From positions 1 through 64,000 of the forward strand of contig WOUT01000004.1 of the NCBI GenBank assembly GCA_009773005.1: 64,000 bases of DNA, given 5' to 3'. The DNA is from Chloroflexota bacterium. Its GTDB lineage: Bacteria > Chloroflexota > Anaerolineae > Anaerolineales > Anaerolineaceae. The notes under the pieces were generated by a model that searched no databases, was not told the origin of the DNA, and worked only from the letters and a program-made list of their open reading frames with translations. Made by a program: the position numbers and the translations under genes. Below, piece after piece: positions 18,159 through 29,000 of the stretch. Every line of letters starts with the position of its first letter. Within the stretch, counting starts at the first letter, position 1.

Positions 18159-19487
18159 TTGAAAAGTTTCCCTTCCATTGGCATCCAAATCCCTGATCTC
18201 CTTCTCCCCAATCCAACGATCAACCTTCAAAAATGGTCTGTCATTGCTTGTGATCAATTTACATCGCAGCCTGACTATTGGAATCAAGTAGCTGAGTATG
18301 TCGGAGCCGGACCTTCGACCTATCACATGATTCTGCCTGAAATCTTTCTGGGCAAACCTGAAGAAACCGCTCGCGTGCAGAGTACCCAGGAAAAAATGCG
18401 TGAATATCTGAAATCTGGTGTCCTTGTTCCACATGAGGGAATGATCTATGTTGAACGTTATGTCGATGGACTAACGCGCCGGGGGTTGATGGTAGCGCTG
18501 GATTTGGAGAAATATGATTTTTCTACAGGATCCCAAAGTTTAATCCGCGCAACGGAAGGCACTATACTTGACCGCCTGCCTCCGCGGATCAAAATTCGAG
18601 AACACGCTGCGCTAGAACTCCCTCACATCCTCGTTTTGATCGACGATCCTGAAGATCTGGTGATTGGCAGCGTAGAAACCGCAAAATTTTCATTGCCATT
18701 GGCGTATGATTTTGACCTGATGCAATCCAGCGGCCACCTGACAGGTCGTTATGTGAATGATGTCACCCTCGAAAATAAAGTGATTCAGGGGTTGGAAAAA
18801 CTTGCTGATCCCGATGTCTTTTGCTCAAAATACGGTGTTGGCAAAGAAAGCTCCGCGTTGTTGTTCGCGGTCGGTGATGGCAATCACTCGCTGGCAACTG
18901 CTAAATCCATTTGGGAAAAACTCAAACCAAACGTCAACATGGATCACCCCGGCAGATATGCACTCGTTGAGATTGAAAACGTCCACGATAAAGGTCTGGC
19001 TTTCAAACCGATCCACCGTGTATTGTTTAACATAAAAGCAGACCCTGCCCAGGCGCTTCATAAGCACTTTGGACTGGATGTATCCTCCATAGCTGTTAAA
19101 GACGAAAACGAGATGAAAGATATCGTTAATACACATCTGATAAAGTGTCATCGCTTCGGTCTGGTCACTATGAATGGCTTCCAGGTTGTTACCGTGCGAA
19201 ATCCAAAATCCAACCTGCCCGTTGGAACATTACAAGTGTTTCTAGACGCCTGGCTTAAATCTGGTTGGGCTGGGCAGATTGATTACGTGCATGGTGATAA
19301 TGTAGTTTGTGAACTCGGATCAAAGCGCGATAACGCAGGTTTTTATCTCGCTGGCATGCCGAAAAACGACCTGTTCAAGACTGTACTCCTCGATGGTTCG
19401 CTCCCGCGGAAAACCTTTTCCATGGGTGAAGCCCATGAAAAGCGATTTTATCTGGAATCCCGAAAGATTGTAAGCCAGGATCAATAA
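18159..19487 (+). CDS. DUF1015 family protein
   Basis: Large (442 aa) member of the DUF1015 family, which has no agreed enzyme activity in most bacteria. Recognisable family stretches are WSVIACDQFTSQPDYW near the N-terminus, AVGDGNHSLATAKS near residue 240, and HGDNVVCELG near 380. The start is a TTG at 18159 with GAGGTGA four to ten bases upstream, and no better ATG is available. A small unknown gene follows after 4 bases and is probably co-transcribed. A kinase-like role has been reported for distant relatives, but I would not transfer it here. Confidence 0.83.
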   Translation: MKSFPSIGIQIPDLLLPNPTINLQKWSVIACDQFTSQPDYWNQVAEYVGAGPSTYHMILPEIFLGKPEETARVQSTQEKMREYLKSGVLVPHEGMIYVERYVDGLTRRGLMVALDLEKYDFSTGSQSLIRATEGTILDRLPPRIKIREHAALELPHILVLIDDPEDLVIGSVETAKFSLPLAYDFDLMQSSGHLTGRYVNDVTLENKVIQGLEKLADPDVFCSKYGVGKESSALLFAVGDGNHSLATAKSIWEKLKPNVNMDHPGRYALVEIENVHDKGLAFKPIHRVLFNIKADPAQALHKHFGLDVSSIAVKDENEMKDIVNTHLIKCHRFGLVTMNGFQVVTVRNPKSNLPVGTLQVFLDAWLKSGWAGQIDYVHGDNVVCELGSKRDNAGFYLAGMPKNDLFKTVLLDGSLPRKTFSMGEAHEKRFYLESRKIVSQDQ

Positions 19488-19491
19488 ATCC

Positions 19492-19818
19492 ATGGTTGAG
19501 AATCCAGAAATGGAACCAGTCTTAAATAACGATATTCGTTCTCTAAAAGCAACGCTAATCTCAAGGAATCGAATTCATACAGAGATCGACTTGTTTGAAA
19601 ATCATTCGAAACCTAACCTAACCTTATCCTTAAAAGATTCTGACGGAACCGAAATTTCGCGGTCGATCATCATCAGTACAATCGACCAGCACATCGAATT
19701 CATGATGCACACTCGCGTTGCGGATCCAAAATACCCGTTGACATTGTCCTGTGAAACATTCATAGATGATAACCAGCCACTTGGTAGTAAAAGTATTTCG
19801 ATCAACCCGCCCGCGTAA
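19492..19818 (+). CDS. Conserved-looking hypothetical protein, 108 aa
   Basis: No family recognised. The sequence alternates hydrophobic and polar residues in a way typical of a small all-beta domain (for example RNRIHTEIDLFENHS and LTLSLKDSDGTEISR), with no signal peptide or membrane segment. It starts 4 bases after the DUF1015 stop and is likely translated from the same mRNA, which is the only functional hint. Its codon use resembles its neighbours, so it is probably a real gene. Confidence 0.6.
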   Translation: MVENPEMEPVLNNDIRSLKATLISRNRIHTEIDLFENHSKPNLTLSLKDSDGTEISRSIIISTIDQHIEFMMHTRVADPKYPLTLSCETFIDDNQPLGSKSISINPPA

Positions 19819-20023
19819 CCCTGGTTTACCAAACGCAAATTCTCCTTCTCAATGATTCGAGGATAAGAATTCAAGTTTTTCTCTCTTTAATTCAATGACC
19901 CAAGTTTGTTAATCATTTATTGCTCTTCTGCAAGAGCGGTACAATTATTGCATCAAAATAATATATTTCTTTATTAAAGTATGCCAAGAAGTTTCAACAC
20001 TCAGTGGAAATCAAAAGGATCAA

Positions 20024-21790
20024 ATGCGACTTGATCAACCAGGTTTTTCCAAAATATTCCAAATCAATGCGATCATATTATTTTCAATGATGATTTTGTT
20101 GACCTCTTGCGGCAGGGCTAATCTGGATGCGATTGCTCAAACAACCCTTTCAGTCGATTCAACATTGTTTCCTCAAGCCACGCTGACAGTAACAAGTACC
20201 GAAAATCCTGCCACGGCAACTGCAACTCTATTGTCGCCCCAGCAACAACAAAATAATGGGTCTGGGGCTGGTCTCATCGTATTTGCGATGGGAGATGGTG
20301 AATATAAACACCTTTTTGCTTACCACCCTTCGTACTTACCGATCACACGCTTGACCTCTGAGGCATGGGACGATGATTCGCCTGCCATCAGCCCGGATGG
20401 GAATAAGATCGTATTTACGTCTAATCGTTTTGGCACATGGGATATTTTTCTCCTGGATCTGCCCAGTAACACACTCACACAGTTAACCAAAACCAACGAT
20501 TTTGAAGGTTCTCCCTACTTTTCGCCCGACGGCCAATATATCACTTATGATCTATATCGTGGAAATCGCTTCAACATCCTTATCCAATCGGTGAGCGATC
20601 CCACGGAGGCGCCAATTCAATTGACCGATGGGACATCCAACAATTTCAACCCTGCCTGGTCACCAAGTGCACCAGAAATCGCCTTTGTCACAGACCGCTC
20701 CGGACGAAATGAGATTTGGCTCGCGCGGCTGGACGATCCAGAAAACCGCTTCAGCAAGATTATTGCCAGCGCTGATGCAGATTACTCCGATCCGGCTTGG
20801 TCTCCAGATGGGGTGACATTAGCGTGGAGTCGCTGTAAAACAGTATGCGAGATCGAAGTTGTACAACCTCTAGACCTGGAACCATCACCGATTTCGTTAG
20901 GGACTGGCAACACTCCGGTGTGGCTGCCAGACGGAAGTGGCGTTTTAGCAACTCTTAAACTGCCTAATCAAAATGAATTCATTGCTTATGCCGTCAGCGA
21001 CCGTCATCTGCTGCTGCCGCCAATTCCCTTGCCAGGCGTTGTCTCCGCCTACGATTGGAAAGCCGGTCAAGTTTCCACAAACATCCAAATTTACCTGTCT
21101 TCGACGCAAATCTCCCAACCTGCCTCCCTGTGGGCTGAAAAACGCTCAATTGCTTCAAGTGGAACCGGCCGGAGAGGATTGGTACTTCTGAAAGATGTCG
21201 AGGCACCCCAGCCATATCTCTCAGATGCCGCTCTTGAAAGCTTCATTCAATTACGCAGTATTACCTCCAAAAAGACAGGCTGGGACCTCTTGGCGATTTT
21301 AGAGAATGCTTCACTATCCCTTACTGCCCCGCCTCTGCCTGGCATCATACAAAATTGGTTATATTCCGGACGGGCGATTGCTCTGAACCTTGCCCCTTTT
21401 GAAGCAGGTTGGATGAGCATAAGCCGAGAAGAATTTTTTGGAGAGACCTTTTGGCGTGTCTGGGTAAAATGCCAAAAACAAGATGGCACATGTGGTGTTC
21501 CCCTTACGAATCCTGCCTGGGATTTCAATTCACGCTATTCCGGAGATTTAATCGCATTCGAAGAAGGCGGAAAGACTGCTTCAATTCCTGCAGGTTACTG
21601 GATAGATTTCACTGAACTTGCATATCGTTTTGGATGGGAGCGTCTTTCTTCACAAAGCAATTGGCGTTCTTATTTTCCGGGCATACTGTTCAACACTTTT
21701 GTTTTCCGGCAAGGATTATCTTGGGATGAAGCATTAGGCGAACTTTATCCTTCTGAAGCTGTAGATCTCTTGATTGAAAACCAAAAATGA
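20024..21790 (+). CDS. PD40/TolB-like beta-propeller lipoprotein
   Basis: Predicted surface lipoprotein of 588 aa. The hydrophobic leader ends in the lipobox LLTSC (Cys near residue 29) and a Thr-rich stretch follows. At least four WD40-like PD40 repeats cover about residues 110-300, with motifs such as PAISPDGNKIVFTSNR and PAWSPDGVTLAWSR. The C-terminal half (about 370-588) is unassigned; its final 150 residues, with GWERLSSQSNWRSYFPGI, resemble a small catalytic or binding domain I cannot name. The stop overlaps the next M23 peptidase ATG by 4 bases, so the pair is coupled. Confidence 0.8.
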   Translation: MRLDQPGFSKIFQINAIILFSMMILLTSCGRANLDAIAQTTLSVDSTLFPQATLTVTSTENPATATATLLSPQQQQNNGSGAGLIVFAMGDGEYKHLFAYHPSYLPITRLTSEAWDDDSPAISPDGNKIVFTSNRFGTWDIFLLDLPSNTLTQLTKTNDFEGSPYFSPDGQYITYDLYRGNRFNILIQSVSDPTEAPIQLTDGTSNNFNPAWSPSAPEIAFVTDRSGRNEIWLARLDDPENRFSKIIASADADYSDPAWSPDGVTLAWSRCKTVCEIEVVQPLDLEPSPISLGTGNTPVWLPDGSGVLATLKLPNQNEFIAYAVSDRHLLLPPIPLPGVVSAYDWKAGQVSTNIQIYLSSTQISQPASLWAEKRSIASSGTGRRGLVLLKDVEAPQPYLSDAALESFIQLRSITSKKTGWDLLAILENASLSLTAPPLPGIIQNWLYSGRAIALNLAPFEAGWMSISREEFFGETFWRVWVKCQKQDGTCGVPLTNPAWDFNSRYSGDLIAFEEGGKTASIPAGYWIDFTELAYRFGWERLSSQSNWRSYFPGILFNTFVFRQGLSWDEALGELYPSEAVDLLIENQK

Positions 21791-22878
21791 GATCAATCCT
21801 TGCGTTTAAGCTACTGTCATTAGAATGTAGGATTCCATTTCAAAGAATTTCTTTGATACTTTTATCGCTAATTCTTTTAAGTGCAGGTTTACTTTTTCCT
21901 ATTAATACTATTACGGCTCAAGCCACCACGTTTGAACAAACCAGGACCCTCACGCCCACACCCGCAGCTCTTGTTCCAACAGATAACCTCCCTGACCAGC
22001 CTGATTTTCCGGCAGTGACCGTAAAACCGGATTTGGATTGGCGTCCTCCTTTATATGAGGCGCCATTGGCTCTCAATTTGCGCGACCATTTCTATTTTGT
22101 GCGTCCAATTGCAGTTGATTCGATCAATTGGCCATTACCAGATTATCGTTACGGTTATATCTTTCCTGACGAAGATATAGCCCACACCGGCATCGACATC
22201 GTTTCCCCGCTACATAAACCGGTGCTCGCCGCCGCAGAAGGTAAAGTGGTTTTTACTGGATATGGGCTTCTCAACGGCGGTGGTGATATAGATGATCCAT
22301 ACGGATTGACTGTAGTCATTAGGCATACTTTTAGTTTTGATAGTTACACCATTTATTCTGTCTATGCCCACCTAGACAGGATCGATGTAAAAACCGGTCA
22401 ATGGCTTAAAACAGGAAATCAAGTTGGCATCATCGGTATGACAGGCAAGACCTCAGGTCCACATCTGCACTTTGAGATTCGTATTGAGAATGAAAATGGA
22501 GATAAGGTCCAAAACCCAGAACTCTGGCTGGTTCCGCCAATCGGTTACGGGGTGATTGCCGGCCGCATCGTAAACAATTATGGCACTTTATTGACCGCAA
22601 AAAAAGTGTGGCTTGCCTCGTTGGAAACTGGAGTAGTTTGGACGATTTTCACTTACGCCCCGAAGACCAAACAAGTGGATGACTATTATCGTGAGAACTT
22701 TGCTATCGGTGATCTTCCGGCAGGGAATTATGAGATTTCGATGTATTACAATGGCAAGATGTACCGCGGACCGGTCGTAATATCTCCAGGCGCCGTGAAT
22801 TACATACAATTCAATGGTATTAACGGTTTTGTTCAAAAGTCACCTGCGACCCCGCATCCGACTGAATTTCTCCAATAA
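21787..22878 (+). CDS. Secreted M23 (LytM-like) peptidase with C-terminal beta domain
   Basis: Predicted zinc metallopeptidase acting on cell-wall or surface polymers. A membrane segment or signal (about residues 20-42) is followed by a short Thr/Pro linker and an M23 domain (about 110-250). Metal ligands are in HTGIDIVSP, the YAHLDRI region supplies another His, and SGPHLHFEIR completes the site. The last 100 residues (GVIAGRIVNNYGTLL onward) look like a carboxypeptidase-regulatory-type beta sandwich. It is translationally coupled to the upstream PD40 lipoprotein, suggesting they act together at the surface. Confidence 0.87.
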   Translation: MRSILAFKLLSLECRIPFQRISLILLSLILLSAGLLFPINTITAQATTFEQTRTLTPTPAALVPTDNLPDQPDFPAVTVKPDLDWRPPLYEAPLALNLRDHFYFVRPIAVDSINWPLPDYRYGYIFPDEDIAHTGIDIVSPLHKPVLAAAEGKVVFTGYGLLNGGGDIDDPYGLTVVIRHTFSFDSYTIYSVYAHLDRIDVKTGQWLKTGNQVGIIGMTGKTSGPHLHFEIRIENENGDKVQNPELWLVPPIGYGVIAGRIVNNYGTLLTAKKVWLASLETGVVWTIFTYAPKTKQVDDYYRENFAIGDLPAGNYEISMYYNGKMYRGPVVISPGAVNYIQFNGINGFVQKSPATPHPTEFLQ

Positions 22879-22979
22879 TTCTCATTATCATTAAAATTTC
22901 TTTATCCTGTTGCTCTTGACAGGTCAACAAACCTGCTTGACAATAAATTGTTACTTAATTTGATTGGAGGATTGAAAGA

Positions 22980-23630
22980 ATGGTTTCAAAGAAAATGACT
23001 GGTTATCTCGCTGCCATGATTGTGTTTGTTTTCGCGCTTTCTGGTTGCGCCAAGGCAGTTCCCACGGAAGACCCTATTCAGAAGATCACGGAGATCGCTT
23101 CTACAGTGCAGGCTGAATTAACCCAGATTTCTGCTCTTACTCCCACGATAACGCCAACATTTACGCCAACAGTCACTGCAACACTTGCACCACCTACAGC
23201 GACTCTCTCATCGGTCATGGCAACCCCTACAATGACGATTCGTCCAGTAATGACTGGTACATCTTCAGATAACGCCAAATGGATTGACGATGTTACCATC
23301 CCGGATAATAGTGTGATAAGCCCCGGCGCCGCTTTTATTAAAACCTGGAAAATTGAGAACACTGGAAAAACGACCTGGAATAAGGATTATCAATTGATCT
23401 ACCTTGAAGGTCTTCAAGGATCAAATGGCACGATGTCTGTAAAACTCGCTAAGGATGTAGCACCAGGAGAACAAGTTAATGTAAGCGTCAATTTCACTGC
23501 TCCTGCGGAAAATGGCTCATATATCAGCTGGTGGAAAATGTATAGTGCAAGCGGCTATATTTTTGGCGAACCACTCAGTCTTAGATTTAGCGTAGGCTCA
23601 GTAACACCAACTCCAACACCAAATCCATAA
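22980..23630 (+). CDS. Lipoprotein with NBR1-type Ig-like domain
   Basis: Short surface lipoprotein of 216 aa. The lipobox ALSGC puts the mature Cys near residue 23. A Thr/Pro-rich spacer (about 45-85) precedes one Ig-like domain (about 95-208) of the type found in eukaryotic NBR1, with FIKTWKIENTGKTTWN and ISWWKMYSASGYIFGE. Such domains are frequent in Chloroflexota surface proteins and are thought to mediate binding. The C-terminus repeats the PTPTP theme. GGAGG precedes the ATG by 9 bases. It lies in the same surface cluster as the PD40 and M23 proteins. Confidence 0.85.
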   Translation: MVSKKMTGYLAAMIVFVFALSGCAKAVPTEDPIQKITEIASTVQAELTQISALTPTITPTFTPTVTATLAPPTATLSSVMATPTMTIRPVMTGTSSDNAKWIDDVTIPDNSVISPGAAFIKTWKIENTGKTTWNKDYQLIYLEGLQGSNGTMSVKLAKDVAPGEQVNVSVNFTAPAENGSYISWWKMYSASGYIFGEPLSLRFSVGSVTPTPTPNP

Positions 23631-23635
23631 TTGGC

Positions 23636-24700
23636 ATGAAATCTGCTGCAACAAATGCGATAACTATCGAGGAAAAAATAAAAGCCAAGGCCTTGCGCCT
23701 CGGCTTTTCCTTATGCGGCATCACTACTCCAGAGCCGCCCTCTCATTTTGGTATTTACGAGCATTGGCTGGAACAAAGCAACCATGCCGATATGGATTAC
23801 CTCGCGTCGTCTCGGCACGTTGAATTCCGAAAAGATCCAAACATGTTGATGCCTGGCATTAAAAGCATCTTGTCGCTTGCCTGGTCATATCCAATTCGAC
23901 CGGTTAACTCTCTCCATGAAACAAGGTCTGGGTGGATTGCCGGTTATGCAGATGGGAAAGATTATCATTCATGGCTTCCAAAAAAACTTAAAGCCCTAAC
24001 TATTTTCATCGAGCAAGAAGTGGAACAATCCATTGTTGCAGGAACCTATTCTGACAGCGCACCAATTCTGGAAAGAGAAATTGCGAGCCGGGCTGGACTG
24101 GGTTGGATCGGTAAAAATTCTTGTGTGATCTCTCCTGAAATTGGATCAACGTTCTTGTTGGGTAAAATCTTTTTAGATTATCCTTTGACAACAGACTCAC
24201 CTTTTCTCAAAGATCTATGTGGAACATGCAAGAAATGTATTGAGGCATGCCCTACTGGTTGCATCCTTCCAAACCGGACGATCGATTCGCGTAGATGTTT
24301 GAGTTATCAAACGATTGAAAACCGGGGGTCAATACCGCAAGAATTGAGAAAATTGACCGGCAACTGGCTTTTCGGTTGTGATATCTGTCAGATGGTTTGC
24401 CCGTGGAATCAAAAAGCTTCTTCTCGTATATCGTCCACTCGTTTGTTCAATTATTCAATTAACGAAGTTTTCTATCTTCTTTCTCTATCGCTTGAGGAAT
24501 ACAAAACACGATTTGGTGGCTCTGCCATCTCAAGAACCAAATGGAAAGGGTTAATGCGAAATATTCTGGTTTTTCTGGGAAATTCCGGGGTTGAAGATGC
24601 GAAAAATCAAATTCAACAATTCCTTAATTGGAACTCGGATCAAGATTTGTTGGATACAGCCATTTGGGCGTTCCACCAAATCGAAAATGCCAACAAATAA
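23636..24700 (+). CDS. queG: Epoxyqueuosine reductase QueG
   Basis: Cobalamin and iron-sulfur enzyme that reduces epoxyqueuosine in tRNA to queuosine. Two [4Fe-4S] motifs are visible: CGTCKKCIEACPTG near residue 200 with a later RRCLSYQTIENRG, and FGCDICQMVCPWN near 245. SDSAPILERE and RAGLGWIGKN are further QueG signatures. At 354 aa it is of usual length. It starts 5 bases after the lipoprotein gene with little Shine-Dalgarno sequence. queA, the preceding step of the pathway, is at 48202-49221. Confidence 0.94.
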   Translation: MKSAATNAITIEEKIKAKALRLGFSLCGITTPEPPSHFGIYEHWLEQSNHADMDYLASSRHVEFRKDPNMLMPGIKSILSLAWSYPIRPVNSLHETRSGWIAGYADGKDYHSWLPKKLKALTIFIEQEVEQSIVAGTYSDSAPILEREIASRAGLGWIGKNSCVISPEIGSTFLLGKIFLDYPLTTDSPFLKDLCGTCKKCIEACPTGCILPNRTIDSRRCLSYQTIENRGSIPQELRKLTGNWLFGCDICQMVCPWNQKASSRISSTRLFNYSINEVFYLLSLSLEEYKTRFGGSAISRTKWKGLMRNILVFLGNSGVEDAKNQIQQFLNWNSDQDLLDTAIWAFHQIENANK

Positions 24701-24727
24701 TGTTTGTAAAAATTGCTCGTGAAAAGA

Positions 24728-24761
24728 TTACACCCCTCGAAAAAATGAGGGGTGTAAATTT
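24728..24761. terminator. Bidirectional rho-independent terminator
   Basis: TTACACCCCTC (24728-24738) pairs perfectly with GAGGGGTGTAA (24747-24757), and A/T-rich tracts flank both sides. It serves queG (+) and the convergent LysM gene (-). Confidence 0.92.
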
Positions 24762-24763
24762 TC

Positions 24764-25486
24764 CTATGGTTTTTTGGTTGGAGTTGGAGTCATTGTAAAT
24801 GCCAATGTACTCGTGGCTTGAACAGTGGCAGTTGGGGTTACCAAATTAACCCGAACCTTTAGCGGCTGACCAATAAAGATCAAGTTTTGATCAGTAATCT
24901 TGTTCCGCTTCATGATGTCTTCTACTGTACTATTTAAATATGAGGCTATGATAGCCAGGGTATCCCCTCGCTGCACATAATAGATGATCTCGGTTCCACG
25001 CGGCATATCGCTGGGGATTGGAGTCGGTGTAGGTAATTCCTGCCCGGGCATTGGTATCCATATCTTTTGTCCTGGAATAATTGGACAAGTTCCATCGGGA
25101 AAATTATTTACTTTAAGTAAAACTTCAAGGAACACATCGAATTTTTCCGCAATTGCATAACAACTATCATCCTGGACCACTGTATATTGTTGCGGACCAG
25201 ATGCCGTTGCAGTGGAAGTGGGAGTTGGTGTTTCGGTGATTGTGGGCGTCATCGATGCAGTTGGTGTAGGTTGAGTTGCAGTAGGGGTCAATGTAGCGGT
25301 TGCAGTCGGAGTTTTTGTTGAAAACAACGCAGCAAATGGATTTCTTGAACCACTGACAACAGCGATGATGATGAAAATTCCCAGCAGCGCCAGCATCCCT
25401 GCTAAACCACCCAGGAAATATGGCATTAACTTCTGACGCTTTTCATATTTCTTGATCACACTTTGAGGTGTCTCGTTTCCACTCAT
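24764..25486 (-). CDS. Membrane-anchored protein with two LysM domains
   Basis: Predicted peptidoglycan- or glycan-binding surface protein of 240 aa. A cytoplasmic N-terminus is followed by one transmembrane helix (about residues 22-45), a Thr/Pro linker (about 55-95), and two LysM motifs: YTVVQDDSCYAIAEKFDV (about 99-145) and YYVQRGDTLAIIASYL (about 167-213). A second Thr/Pro tail follows. No enzymatic domain is present. It diverges from the STAS gene. Confidence 0.88.
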   Translation of the reverse strand: MSGNETPQSVIKKYEKRQKLMPYFLGGLAGMLALLGIFIIIAVVSGSRNPFAALFSTKTPTATATLTPTATQPTPTASMTPTITETPTPTSTATASGPQQYTVVQDDSCYAIAEKFDVFLEVLLKVNNFPDGTCPIIPGQKIWIPMPGQELPTPTPIPSDMPRGTEIIYYVQRGDTLAIIASYLNSTVEDIMKRNKITDQNLIFIGQPLKVRVNLVTPTATVQATSTLAFTMTPTPTKKP

Positions 25487-25722
25487 ATTTAATCCTGTAG
25501 TATTAATTGTTTATTAAATTGAATATTAACTAAAAATTAATTTTACTTTAAGATTTGCCATCAGTCGAGAGTCAGCCTGATAAATCTTAAATTTATCATA
25601 CCATAAAAAAATGGTCGGTTTCGAATAAATACATTCGCATGAATAAGAAATGCTATATTTATGCCCGTGATATAATTATTTTACTGTTTTCTTTAGATTC
25701 GATTTTATCGGAGGCATGTCCA

Positions 25723-26058
25723 ATGGAAATCTTCTCAAATCATTATAAACACTGCGATGTGGTTAAAGTCACAGGCCGGCTGGACAGTTCAACTGCCCCC
25801 AAATTGGTCGATCAATTGTCAAAAATTACGGATGAAAATCGATTCAAGATTGTGATGGATTTTAGCCAACTTGATTTCATATCCAGCGCCGGTCTACGCG
25901 TCTTAATTTCAACGTTAAAGAATTGCAAACGCTACAACCGCGGCACTTTGGTGCTGGCTGGTTTGACTCCCCATATCTTGTCGGTTTTTGATTTGGCAGG
26001 ATTTACTGCCATCTTCAATATCTATCCGGATGTTATCTCCGCAGTGGGGTCGTTCTAA
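25723..26058 (+). CDS. STAS-domain anti-anti-sigma factor
   Basis: RsbV/SpoIIAA-like antagonist of 111 aa. The phosphoacceptor region is MDFSQLDFISSAGLRVLI, with the Ser of SSAGLR in the expected place. I choose the ATG at 25723 because GGAGG (25710-25714) precedes it and the protein then starts like the family. An earlier in-frame ATG at 25639 would put a TATAAT-like box (25671-25676) inside the gene. The next gene, 12 bases downstream, encodes the matching RsbW-like ATPase and SpoIIE phosphatase in one chain, so this STAS protein is its probable substrate. Confidence 0.9.
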   Translation: MEIFSNHYKHCDVVKVTGRLDSSTAPKLVDQLSKITDENRFKIVMDFSQLDFISSAGLRVLISTLKNCKRYNRGTLVLAGLTPHILSVFDLAGFTAIFNIYPDVISAVGSF

Positions 26059-26070
26059 ACCATCACCCTC

Positions 26071-29000
26071 ATGCCAACAAGGACCTTTCCCGGTGTCTAT
26101 GCAAACCTGGCAGAAATTGCTGATTTTGTCAGGCAATCTGCAAGAGATATCGGTTTCAACGCCACAGATTTATTCGCCATAGAAACAGCCGTCGATGAGG
26201 CTGTTTCTAATATTATTGACCATGCCTACGGCGGCGAAGGAAAAGGCAATATTGTTTGCACTATTGAACCCGGCATAAATGAAATAAAGATTATTCTTGA
26301 AGATTACGGTCAACCGTTCGATCCATCCTGCGTTCCCATCCCAGATTTAAAAGTTGACATCGATGACCGTTTGGACCATGGTCTCGGGTATTACATGATG
26401 TGTAAACTACTTGACGAAGTACATTTTGATTTTAACAACGAACGAAATCTTTTAACTATGGTCAAGAGAAAAGCGCAAAATGATCCGGCTCCTGGCCTCG
26501 AAAATACCACTCAACCGTGGAGACATTTTCTCGATCTGGGAGAAGAATTACTAAAACAACCAAATTCTCTTCGTTTATGCCAGAAATTCAATGAAACGGT
26601 TGAAAAAGATCTCAATTGCTCTGCCCGGCTTTGGTTGGCGGAACCTTTTTATCCTCTTCCTGGTGAACCTGTTATCGAGACTCTCCCAACTGTAAAAGTT
26701 GATGAGATAATTCGAACTGCCTGGGTCTCAAAAAAAAGAGTTACTATTCCAAAGCAGGCAAATGGCGTGGATTCGGGGATTTTTGAGCTTGCAGTTCCTG
26801 TCATCACTCAAGATAACACATTAGGCGTGCTGCACGTAAAAAGGTCTTGCGAATTACCTTTTTCACTTGAGGAGATCAACCAAATTGAAGCGTTGGTTGC
26901 ATTCGCTGCAGTTTCCATGCAGGTTAGCCGCCAGGTCGCGCTCAAGAATTGGCGATATGATCAAATTTCATTAGTCCGGTCCGTCAGTTCTCAGATCGCT
27001 AATGTGCTTGCTCTGGATGAATTATGTAAAAGAGTTACCAATCTGATCCAATGTTCATTCAATTATTACCATGTCGCTCTCTTCACGATTGAAGAAGGCA
27101 CCAATAAATTGAATTTTAGAGCCAGTTCTCTTGAGTGCTCACCGAACACGGATCACCCGCTATTCGATGTAAAAATTGGTGATGGATTGGTCGGCGAGGT
27201 GGCGCAAACTGGTCAAGAGCTCATATCCAGGAACGTAGCTGAGGAACCGAGATACCGATTCATCGAAAAGTTGCCCAACACAAAATCAGAGGCAGTTTTA
27301 CCATTATTGGTCGAGAATAGAATTCTGGGCGTCCTTGATATTCAGAGCGATTCCTTTGGGGCATTTCATGAAAATGACATGCTGGTTGTACGTTCTCTGG
27401 CAGATAATATTGCCCTTGCGATTGAAGGCGCACGCCTGTATAACAATCTTGAAAAAAAAGCTGACCAAATGTCAGCCATAGTTGAAATCAATTACGCGCT
27501 CTCGTCGATTTTGGATCTTGATGAACTGCTTCAGGAAGTAGTTACCGTAATTCACGATCGTTTTTCGATTCCCCTGGTTCATATTTACACTGTGCATCAA
27601 GGCCGTCAAAAAGTGATCTTCCAGGCTGGATCCGGCAAGCGTTCAAAAAAATTAAAGGTAAATTCTTTCGCATATGATTTAAACTCGCCGAAGGGAATGA
27701 TCCCCAATGTGGCAAGAACTGGAAAAGCCATGCTTGCCAATGATGTTAACCTCGAACCTCTATTTAAACCATCCAGATCAGCAAATGATGAGACAAAATC
27801 CGCAATGACAGTTCCTCTTAAATTTGGAGGGGATGTTATGGGGGTGTTGGATCTTCAATCAAACCAGTCTAATGTTTTTGACCTAAATATACTGAACCTC
27901 TTTGAGGGATTGGCTTCCGGGATTGCCATATCAATTCGTAACGCAACGCTATTCCGATCTGAAAAATGGCGCAGAAGAGTAGCCGAGAGTTTCAAAGAGG
28001 TAGCCGCGTTGCTCTCCTCTAACATCGCTCTTGATGAGCTTCTTGGTCACATCTTGTTGCAATTGGAAAACAACTTGCCTTGTGATGCTTCCGCAATCTG
28101 GCTTGTGGATGATTTAACCTCGCTCCATCAAGAACAACAAACACTACGCCTTGCAGCAGTGAGAGGCACATCTCGGAATCGAGTGATCAGCTCACTCGAT
28201 GAATCTGAAGCGGTTAGAAAATTTCTGGATTACGCGATCCAGAGCAAGCAGCCAATTACTCGTAAACCGGAGGACCCATACGGTCCATTGGGAGCAGCCT
28301 GTAATTTTGCTTTTAATTACTCGTCAATCGCTGTCCCGCTTTTATCGTCAAACGAGGTGATCGGAATCTTAACCCTGGCGCATCGGGCTGAAGGACGTTA
28401 TGGTTCTGAGGCAGCATCGATCGCGTCGACCTTTGCCAGTTACGCGGCAGTCGCCATTGAAAATGCGAGGCTTTATACAAACGCTCAGGAGGACGCCTGG
28501 TCTTCGACCGTCTTGCTGCAGGTTGCCGAAGCAATGCAATCTATCACCGATGTGGAAGAACTCCTCTCCACAATGGTTCGATTAACGCCATTGCTCGTAG
28601 GAATCAATCAGTGTGCCTTTTTCCTCATCAATCAGATCGATCAAAGCTTTGAGCTTAAAAGTTGGTACGGCTTTTCGCCTGAAGAAAATGAAAAAATAAT
28701 CAGTGATGACCAATCTCTCACATTGCTCAAACTAAGGGCTACTCTAAATCCTGTCTTTATCAAAAACCCTGTTGTCGAATTAGGTATTTCATCTTTATCA
28801 TTGAGTGTAGAAACAGGAACAATGGTGCTGGTTCCTTTGATATCACATAATGATATTCTGGGTGCTTTTTTGGTTTCGCATAGCAGTTCTGGCGAATTTG
28901 GGATTCGTAACAGATTTAGCGATCAGACTCTGGCAATTTTGCAAGGTATCGCGCAGCAAACTTCTATTGCTTTGGATAATATCAATCTAGTTGAAAGCCG

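Noticed and set aside
22916-22940. Two TTGACA boxes upstream of the NBR1-Ig lipoprotein as a double promoter
   Set aside because: Neither has a convincing -10 hexamer at 16-18 bases.
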